Source of the DNA: Fibrobacter sp. UBA4375
GTDB taxonomy: Bacteria > Fibrobacterota > Fibrobacteria > Fibrobacterales > Fibrobacteraceae
NCBI GenBank assembly: GCA_002391195.1
Contig: DGRZ01000051.1
Coordinates: 1-26,443, forward strand
Length of the DNA: 26,443 bases
Direction of reading: 5' to 3'
Part shown: positions 1 through 8,500 of the stretch, one piece after another
Numbering within the stretch: the first letter of the stretch is position 1
Layout: each line of letters begins with the position of its first letter
The notes under the pieces: model-generated
Told to the model about the DNA's origin: nothing
What the model saw: the letters and a program-made list of their open reading frames with translations, nothing else
The model's database searches: none
Translations under genes and position numbers: made by a program

Positions 1-117
1 ATTTGCGAAAAAAAAAGCTATTTTAGAAAGACGGAATGCGAGACCGCGCGTCCCGCGTTTGTCTGTGTAGATGACTTTGTGCACAACAAGGGATAACTTT
101 AGGGTGGGCTATACCGT

Positions 118-657
118 ATGTTGAAAAAGGCAAAACATAAAGCAGGATACACGTTGGTGGAACTACTGGCAGTAATTTCCATCATGGGAATCCTCTCGGG
201 CATGGGCGTGGTGGGGTTCCAGACGATGGTTTCCCACGCCCGCACTAAAGATGCTGCTCTCAATGTGGCGGCATATCTGGAACGTACCGCCAACGAGGCC
301 CGGCGGTTGAACGACACTCTATGTGTGCGGAAGGGCGCCGCCAACAAATTGTTGACCTACAAGGCGGCGTGCGATGCGGATACTTTTAGCGACCCTGTTG
401 ACCAACTTGTTCTCGAAAGCCAGGTCTCGGTTCTTGAAAGTGGGGTCCCCGATGGCATTGGTGGCGGAAATATCAACATAATCATCTCGACTGAGAAAAA
501 GGCGTCGTTCGTGCCGCGTCAGGGACTTTCGTCGGCCCCTTACGAGGGCTATGTCGCTGTGAAGTATGGTGGTGAATATGGGGCCGCCGTCAAGGAAAAG
601 ACCAAGAATACATTTACGCCCAAGTGGAACCCCTCGGGTTCCTGGTCAAGCTTGTAG
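118..657 (+). CDS. Minor pilin / pseudopilin, FimT/GspH-like
   Basis: A 179-residue prepilin. The N-terminus has a short basic leader ending at G10, followed by Y11-TLVELL and a hydrophobic helix to about residue 35. This is the class III (type IV pilin) signal cut by prepilin peptidase, with the conserved Glu at mature position 5 (E15). Mature residue 1 is Tyr rather than the usual Phe or Met. The helix followed by a short beta-rich domain (with 'NEARR' after the helix) and the small size fit the FimT/FimU/GspH class, which sits in the tip complex of type IV pili or type II secretion pseudopili. ATG 118 is preceded by a purine run (AGGGTGGG, 101-108). It is the first of four consecutive pilin-like genes, in the order seen in minor-pilin operons. 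GspH and FimT cannot be separated by eye. The prepilin call is firm; the role in the complex is inferred. Confidence 0.85.
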   Translation: MLKKAKHKAGYTLVELLAVISIMGILSGMGVVGFQTMVSHARTKDAALNVAAYLERTANEARRLNDTLCVRKGAANKLLTYKAACDADTFSDPVDQLVLESQVSVLESGVPDGIGGGNINIIISTEKKASFVPRQGLSSAPYEGYVAVKYGGEYGAAVKEKTKNTFTPKWNPSGSWSSL

Positions 658-667
658 GGAGTTTGCT

Positions 668-1225
668 ATGTGTATCCGAACTGATATAAAGCAATGCCGC
701 AAGCGCGGTTTCGGCATCATGGAGGTCATGGTGGCGGCCCTTGTGCTCGGGCTCTTGTATGCTGCAGTCTGCCAGCTGCAAAAGGGTAACCGCGACGCAC
801 TGATTCGCATTCGTGGTCGTGATGGCGCTACCGAGGTGGCGCAGAATGTCATTGACGAACTGAACACTCGCGGAGTAGCTTATTTCACCGACGAGAATAC
901 GATTTCTTGTGGCGATAACTGCCTTACGTTGGCTAAACCCGATGAAGGGGGAAATCTAGTCAAAGATGACATCCAGGTCACTCGAACTTGGAAAGGTCAG
1001 CCGGGAATCGGCTCTTACGACATAAGCGTTGACTACACTGTAGACGTGAAGGTTTCCAGTGACAACGAGCCTAAGTACAAGACCACTGCAACTACGCAAT
1101 ATCTCCAGGCGATTTCGAGCAGTAGCACGGTTACTCATGTCTTTGCCAAGCGGGTCGATGTGACCGTCAGTTGGCTATATAAGGGTTCCACTCAGTCCAT
1201 TACGGTCTCGGGGGTAATCAGATGA
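668..1225 (+). CDS. Minor pilin / pseudopilin, PilV/GspI-like
   Basis: A 185-residue prepilin: a basic leader (MCIRTDIKQCRKRG), cleavage after G14, then F15-GIMEV and a hydrophobic helix. Glu19 is mature Glu5. The N-terminus followed by 'QNVIDELNTRG', where the I/V class usually has a helix around A-E-x-L/I, supports the PilV/GspI class. ATG 668 is chosen over an upstream in-frame ATG at 566. The upstream start lies inside the previous gene and would bury the prepilin leader. ATG 668 has a strong ribosome site (AGGGAG, 656-661) that overlaps the preceding stop codon. The stop overlaps the next start as ATGA, so translation is probably coupled. Likely role: structural minor pilin at the tip of a type IV pilus or pseudopilus in the inner membrane and periplasm. 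Confidence 0.82.
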   Translation: MCIRTDIKQCRKRGFGIMEVMVAALVLGLLYAAVCQLQKGNRDALIRIRGRDGATEVAQNVIDELNTRGVAYFTDENTISCGDNCLTLAKPDEGGNLVKDDIQVTRTWKGQPGIGSYDISVDYTVDVKVSSDNEPKYKTTATTQYLQAISSSSTVTHVFAKRVDVTVSWLYKGSTQSITVSGVIR

Positions 1226-2580
1226 TCAGACGTCAAAAATCCGGCTTTACCCTCATGGAACTCATGGTCTATATGGCCATCTTGGGCATTATCGTCATCG
1301 TAGCGGGGCGCGCCTTCAGCGATTCCACCAAGTTCCGTATACGTACCCAGAATATTCTTAAGGCTACTCAAGAGGCCGAAAACGTGGCGACACTGTTCAA
1401 AGCCGATGTGGCCCAGACGGGAGCAAAGAGTTCTAAGGCGAATAGCCCGCAAGCCTCGACTGATGCGTTCTACGTAAGTTCTATCCCTACGCTTTACATA
1501 CTCCCTAACCCTGCTTCTGGAGCTGGTTCAGAAGCGGATTCCTCGTCTTACACGAGGACTCATAACAAGAACGGTCAGACGGGCATGGACGAACTTGTAT
1601 TTAAGCGCATGCGCTATAATGCCGACGGAACCTATAGCGGGGTAGAAGAAATAACCTGGGTTGCGAAAGACAAGGTGCTTACGCGTTCCTGCAAAACGAT
1701 AGAGGGTACTGGAAATGAACAATGCCCTGACGACAATCCAGCGACTGTGGAAATCGCCGATCATGTTGAGAAATTCGTTGTCAAGCAGGCGAAGCCGACC
1801 ACTGTTTCCGGCGCAGTATCCGTTCTCCCATCGTCCAATGCCGCCGAGAAGAACTTTCGGCTGATTCCAAGGTATAACGAAGAGGATTTTAGGTACTTGG
1901 ATGTATCTCCTGCTGAAGGGGGAACAACTCTTTCACTCACGGGATTTGCCCCCAATTATGATTTTTCAAGCGATAATCCCCAGCCACTGCTTAACCAGAG
2001 AAACGGGAACCAGGTTTTTTTAGCGACCAACAGTACAAGTGGCGACTGGAAAAGCCTGTGCAAAAAAGTGACGCTTGTGCCCAACGTGGAATATGAAATT
2101 TCCTTTGCCATGCCCTATTCAGAAGATGGCAGTCGCATGTTCTGCCCCGGGCGTGACCACATGTCGGTCGGTTTTCGTAGTGCGACTGATGGTAGTAAGC
2201 CTGCTGGTCTAGAAGATTTTTTCTTTTTCCCGCCTACACTTCCCGGAGCGTCAACGGGGGAACGTTCCATGCGCTTTACCGTAGCAAATACAATTGAGAA
2301 TGTATGCCTGGCGTTCACGTTTGCCTCTTACTCGCCTGTTGTGGCAAGTGGAAAAATCAAGCTAAAGGATGTAGCCCTTAAAAAAATTCCAAGTTCGAAT
2401 TATGTGTTCGAAGAAAACGACTCGATAGCGGTCGCAGACAAAAAAAACGTGAAGGCGCTGAAGCTGGAATTGCGAATCGGTCACGGTGGCAAGAAAGATG
2501 CGGACGGCGTAAGTCAGCCTGGCGAAACCGGTGAAATAGAGATGGTTGTCCCCATTCCAAGCAACGGTCCCAGGGACTAG
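1222..2580 (+). CDS. Minor pilin, PilW/GspJ-like, with an extra beta-rich insert
   Basis: A 452-residue prepilin with a very short leader (MIRRQKSG), then F9-TLMELMVYMAILGIIVIV; Glu13 is mature Glu5. The mature start and the helix followed by a GspJ/PilW-type domain match PilW-like minor pilins, but these are usually much shorter. Residues about 205-395 (nt 1840-2400) read as an inserted beta-sandwich: it contains 'VTLVPNVEYEISFAM', a strand pattern common in carbohydrate-binding jelly-roll modules, two or more Cys, and a Phe run (DFFFFPP). After it the chain returns to a PilW-like ending, with 'VKALKLELRIG' and then 'EIEMVVPIPSN'. The gene starts in a 4-bp ATGA overlap with the previous gene and is followed 10 bp later by the giant pilin gene. 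The insert could be a ligand-binding module, but that is inference. Confidence 0.8.
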   Translation: MIRRQKSGFTLMELMVYMAILGIIVIVAGRAFSDSTKFRIRTQNILKATQEAENVATLFKADVAQTGAKSSKANSPQASTDAFYVSSIPTLYILPNPASGAGSEADSSSYTRTHNKNGQTGMDELVFKRMRYNADGTYSGVEEITWVAKDKVLTRSCKTIEGTGNEQCPDDNPATVEIADHVEKFVVKQAKPTTVSGAVSVLPSSNAAEKNFRLIPRYNEEDFRYLDVSPAEGGTTLSLTGFAPNYDFSSDNPQPLLNQRNGNQVFLATNSTSGDWKSLCKKVTLVPNVEYEISFAMPYSEDGSRMFCPGRDHMSVGFRSATDGSKPAGLEDFFFFPPTLPGASTGERSMRFTVANTIENVCLAFTFASYSPVVASGKIKLKDVALKKIPSSNYVFEENDSIAVADKKNVKALKLELRIGHGGKKDADGVSQPGETGEIEMVVPIPSNGPRD

Positions 2581-2590
2581 GAGGGAATTT

Positions 2591-5500
2591 ATGAAACTCA
2601 AAAAATTTGCGAAAAAAGAGTTTGTCATTGCGAACCTCGCAGAGGGGAAGCAATCTCATTCTAGATGGTCAAAGCATGGCGTCTCCCTGGTCACCGTACT
2701 TTTGTTTATGCTGGTGGCAACCATCGCCGCCACCGCCACCTACAAGTGGATTACCAGCGAAGGTCATTCCAGTGCTAGCCGCATGATACAGCGCGAGGCC
2801 TACCAGAGCGCCATAGCGGGCATTGAGAACGCCCGTAGTTGGATGACCTACAACGCAAACGATTTTGGCGCACTGGTGACGCAGTATTTCTCCAACGGGA
2901 AAAAGGCCATTTTGATGACCCCTAAACTGCAGGCATCCTTGAACGACAAAGGCCAGCAGTTCAATGTGTGGCTTACGGGTGTAGAGGTAAACGCCAATGG
3001 CACGTACAAGGTGCAAATTCTGTCTGCAGGTGAAGCCCGTGGCGGAGCAAAGCATAGTGAAGAGGCGATTTTCAACGTGGTTGGTCTCTATCGGGTGAAT
3101 GTGCCTCATAAAGAGGAAGTCGGATCTGCTACAACGTCTTTTAACTACAACTATTTTGGCGGAGGCATGAAAAATGCTGGCGACCTTCAAGCAAAGTCAA
3201 TGCTGATTAATGGTTCCTTGAATTCACAGAACAACCCAATTTACGTATCAACCAATCTTGTTGTGACCGGCAATGTTGAAATATCGGGAAGCGGAGTCGC
3301 TGCAGACACCTTGATGTGTATCGGTGGTAATTTAACCTCCCAAAATGGAATGGGTGGAGGAGATATTTATGTACATGGTAATTTTACGAGTAAAAATGGA
3401 GCACAAGTAAAAGTCAATGGCAGTACTGTAACGAAAAACTTGACAGGAAACGCCTATATTGAAGGAAATATTGAACAAAAAGACGGAAATCTTGTTTTTC
3501 CGCGACATTTAAAGCTTGACGGAACGTGGGCGGCACATCTTAATGGCTACGAAGCTGGTGTTGGTATGCATCTTTGTCTTGGTCCTAATGGTACTATTAG
3601 AGAAAAAGATGCTGGAAAAACTTTTGAAGCTGTTGGAAGTGTTTATATTGAAGGAGCCCGAGGTGTAAAAAATAGCGCCAGCAATTATGCGAAAATTGTT
3701 TTAGGTAAGGCGGATACCGCCTACGTGTATTCTCCGTATGTTTATTCAACAGGAGATTATACGCATGAATATACGTCTGAAGAAAGCTGTATTGCTTATC
3801 GAAATTGCAAACTTGCTCGATTGTCCGATGGAACTTGGCATCAGCATTACCCTTCAGCAAAGGTGAGTGGCGCTTATCAAACCGACAGATACTTCCTTGA
3901 TAAAACGGTGGAAATAGTTTTTGAAGATAAACACAATACTGGTTACTCAAATTATTATTGGAATGGTCTTCTTGTCTATGATAAGGCAGTAGCAGAAGCA
4001 AATAATTATGACCCAGCGGCAGATAGGCTGGAACCAACTGATTCTTGGACAGTATGCACAAGGTCGAATAGTCCAGTTGGTGTATATGGTGAAACTGGTT
4101 CCGCTTATCTTCCGACATGTACGATTAATTCGTGGTTCAAGTCAAATGGAACTATATCGACGACTATGCCTTCGTCTTTTGATTGTGGTCAGGATGTAAA
4201 GGAACGGTGCAGTGCTTTGTGGCAATCTTCAGCGTCAGGGTGTCCTGCAAATTCCGATGGCACCGGAAGCACCTCCTACATAGTCCCCGACGTTATAAAA
4301 ACGGGTATTGGTACATTTGGTGGCGAGAAATATGCAAATGTCTTTTCGTGCGTCAAGACCATAATAAATAGTGTGGATCCCCAGGGAAATGTTCTGAATG
4401 GTTATGATTTCTCGAATTTTTCAACTTGCTATGATAGAGCCAAAGATAGCGTAATCGCAGGTGTTAGCAATCCTCTATATAATGGTTACTTAGTCGTGAA
4501 ATTCGGAAGAGACAATTTCTTCAAGTCGGCAAAAGGCACTTTGACAGGAAAGTTTATATTCATTGTGGATCAGGACTTTGGTAGTGGTTCCAAAGTTAAT
4601 CTTCCCACAACAGGATCCGATGAATCTTTTGTTTTTATGTATTTCAAAGAAGGATGTTCTGGAGATATTCAGCCTATCGACGCGTCTAGTAATTACAATT
4701 ACTTCATTTACACAAAAAAGGATATAACACAGGTTCTGTTTAACAATGCTTCTTTGAATGGCTCTATTTATGGAGAGGTGGGGCCCAAGGCAAGCCCAAC
4801 CTGCGCTAAGGTAAAGACTTTCCAGACGAGTAAGATGATATACAATCAGAATTTGCTAAACAGTCTTGCTGCTGCCGGAATCATTTGCGACACTACCGTT
4901 GCGAATTGCGGTGGCACGGCAAGCAGTTCTCCTTCTTCGAGTGCTTCTAGCACTAGTTCTGGTAGCACCTCGTCGGCTTCTGCTCTCAATGACTTAGATG
5001 TCTACCATATCGCCACGGCACCTCAGCTCGGTATTACTCTAGAATCCCAGTACGAAAGCCCAATCAATGCCCCACCTGCTGCAAATGTGGCAAATTTTGC
5101 CCCGTCTTTTCTTGTGATGCCCCGAGTAATCTATCTGCCAACAAATCCCGTAGGACGGCTGGAGGACTATTACTCCATTATCAACCTGAACGGAGCCGCA
5201 GAATCCAAAAACCCATCCAAGGTCAATTGTGTGCCTCCAGAAGGCGGAACCAGTCTCAAAACTGCGGGAAAACTTTATAGTGGCGAAGCTCTCAGCACAG
5301 GCGTTCATACGTGTACCTATTCAAGCGGAACCGGCACATACGCAAATAATGGCAGCGGCAGCGGCAATGTAGAGTTCTATGTCGTAGTAGAGGGCGTTGC
5401 CGCTACGGCACCGTCGGTATATTTCACCTCACCCTCAGCCGAACTGATTTCCGGAGGTGGGACAAATGCAGTTCCTGTCAACTTGTCGGTGCCAGAGGCG

Positions 5501-8500
5501 AGTCACGGACAGTTCTCCGTAGACGTGACCGTTTCGACGCTTCCCAGCGGTTGGCATCTAAATCTTGGTCCGGGAACAGCTCTCAGGAGTGGAAACGTAT
5601 ACACCGTCACGGTCGGAGCCAACGCTCCCTCCCAAAATGCGTTCAACATCTATGCCGATGACGGTGCCGCGGCGGGCACGGTCACGTTCCAGTTGACCAG
5701 CCCCTGCACGGGTTGTACCATAGGTTCTCCAAACGTAGAAAATGTTGTCATGACAGGCTCTGCCATTGTGACCAGGGGGAGCATTGCCGACTACTGTGCG
5801 GCATACGGCGCTAGCTGCAACAATGACAACAAGTATGCGTCTGTGGCCAATCGGCCTGACTGCAATACGGATAAGGAGTGGGTCACTGCCAATTGTACTG
5901 GGAGCTCGACCCAGTCTGCCAACAATACCTGGAGGTGCGGGACAAACACCGCCATCACCCTGCGGTCTGTAAACGTTCCCAGCGGTTGCGAACTGTTTAT
6001 CCCCTTGGAAAACAATACCATCTCTGCGCCCCAGAACGGCGGCAACTACACGCTTTATGCCTCTCTGAAGCGGATTCCCTACACCCTTACTATTCACAGG
6101 AAGGGCGCCTCTTCGGGCAATACAAAAGTCAAGGTCTTTGTGTCCGAAACGAACACCTTCAGTGAAAAGCCCACGTACACTTGCAGTAACAACGAATGCT
6201 CTTTCTCGGTTTATTCTGCCCAGCGTGTAAAGCTGACGTACGAACTTTCCGCACCGGACAAGTTCTCCTACTGGTATAGTACATCGCCTAATTCTCCAAG
6301 TACAGAACGCATGCATACTGGAAGCTATACCTTGCAGCCCATATCGTCCGATAACACTGTACTTGCCCAATTCAACGCCAAGGACCTGCACTGTTTCTAC
6401 GAAGATTTCCAGGACTTGCGTGCTTTCTGCAGCAACGATGTTCCTTGTATTGCAAACTGCAATGCCGCAGTGTCTTCTTCTTGCGAAGCCTCTGTAGAAG
6501 CTACGAACAGGTGGCAACTGGCCTACAACAACAGTTCGAACGCTCCTGTCATTAGTGGGGGCTCCATTTATAACAATGGCGAGAACCCCGCCCTTGTTCT
6601 CAGTAACAAGCACGCCGGCAAAAACGGAAAGATGACCGCCATGTTGCAGACCACCGTGCTCAAGTCTACGTCTCCTGCAAATCTGGGTGTCAATTCGGGC
6701 TTGGTAATTCGCGCCGAGGCTGATGCGTCCAGCTACCTGATTGTGAACTTCTTGGGATACGGAGATTCTTTCGATGGCACTCTCAAGGCTAGGCTCTGCA
6801 AGTCTACAGGGAAAGGCTCAGGCAATTCCACTTCGAACTGCGAATCCCATGAATTTAGCCCCAGCCTTGAAATAACGCCGACCTCCATGATAAAGGTCGA
6901 AATGGATGTCAATGGTGAAAGTCTTACCATCAGGGCGACTGTCGACGGAACCGAAGGGGAAACTTCGTTCACGCTCAACGGTAATTTTGCTCTCAATGGC
7001 GAATATGTCGGTATGAAACTTTCCGACCGGTATTTTACGCTATACGATATTGGCTGGAGCAGTACCTCTTTCCTCTTCGAAGGCGAAACCTGTTGGGATG
7101 TTCCCGCTATTTATTGTTCGTTCAAGGCTAATTACCTGGGATCTCAGGTTCCCCAGGATTCTAATGTGACCCCCTGGGTAGACGCTTCTAGCTGGTTCAC
7201 GGAGAACGGCTGTGAAATTGCGTACTACTATAGCGGTGAAGACAACCATTCCTCGATGGTGTCCAATACCGGTGATTACGACCACTTGTTGGCTAGTTCG
7301 ACATATAATTTCTCTGAGGAAGGACTGCATGGGCAGACCAACCAGACTGGCGAAACCAAACATAACGATGCCTTGGTTGCCGTTACGAGTTGTCCGCTCA
7401 CCACCAGCCTTGTCGGCAAAAACTCCAGTTGCGGGTATTTCCAGGTGGGGATTATTGACAAGTGTTCCATGGACTATGACATTCTGTCCACCACGTCAGC
7501 CTCTAGAAATGGCGTGGCAAGTACCGATTTGACAATCGACGCTCCGAATACATCAAACGGCATAAACCTTAGGGAGACGACGCTTGACTTTACCATTTCT
7601 GGCTTGGCCGATAACCAGACTATAAGGGTTTACCTGAAAGACGCGAGCGGTAAGCTCAGCCTGCCGGGATACATAACCGGCAACGGAAACAGCAACCTCA
7701 ATGTGAGTGTCATGTCAGATGTAGAACCTTTCGACCCGCAGCATGTCGTTGCAGTGGTTATGAATGGAACTTCGACCTATACGGTATCTGCCATCAAGGC
7801 ATCATGCCCCTACGTGTTCGGCATCTCTAACTGTAAAGCCTCGTATAACGGAACTTCGTGGATTGTCACCTCTACGATCAGCAATCCGGACGGTGCTGCA
7901 TCAAATGGTTGCTCCGTATCTTCGGATGACAGCAATATCGACATGACATTGAACACAGACATTAACTGTCCTCAAGATGGAAAATTCACCATAAGCGATG
8001 GCAGTTTCTACTCTCGACTGAATCAGAACGGCAATACGCAGCCCATGGAGGTGACTTTCACCATTTCGGGCAAAAACAGTGAACAAGAATCCGTAACACC
8101 TTGTGTTGCTACAAGCGAATCGTATTACCCGTCTGCAATCACTTGTGAGCCCATCAGCGTTTTCAAGGGGCAAGAGTTCCCCGCTGTGACATTTGACATT
8201 TCCAACTGCCCGGATGCGGGGTGCGGTTACACCGTTAAGTATGACGGTTGCAACGAGACTGGTTGTTCTGGCACAGGGACATACAAAACAGGAACTCCGG
8301 CTACATTTAAGCCGGACCCTGCTCCAAGTACATCCGATATGACCGCCAGCACAAGTACCTACAATTACGTGATTACTTACTTGGGGCAGACAAAAACTTG
8401 CCCGATTGAGGTAAAGGAACCCTCTCCGGCGACAGCGACATGCAGTGTGACCAATGGCGTTGTTTCTGGAACGATTACCGGTGCGGAATGGGGAGAATCC

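Noticed and set aside
566..667. Earlier ATG for the PilV-like gene
   Set aside because: It overlaps the FimT-like gene by about 90 bp and adds 34 residues before the prepilin leader; ATG 668 has a strong ribosome site.
2546..2590. Earlier ATG for the giant pseudopilin
   Set aside because: It lies inside the PilW-like gene without a ribosome site, while ATG 2591 has AGGAGGG at ideal spacing.
5558..6613. Antisense open frame (351 codons) inside the giant pseudopilin gene
   Set aside because: No domain or ribosome site was recognised, and it is fully embedded in the sense gene.
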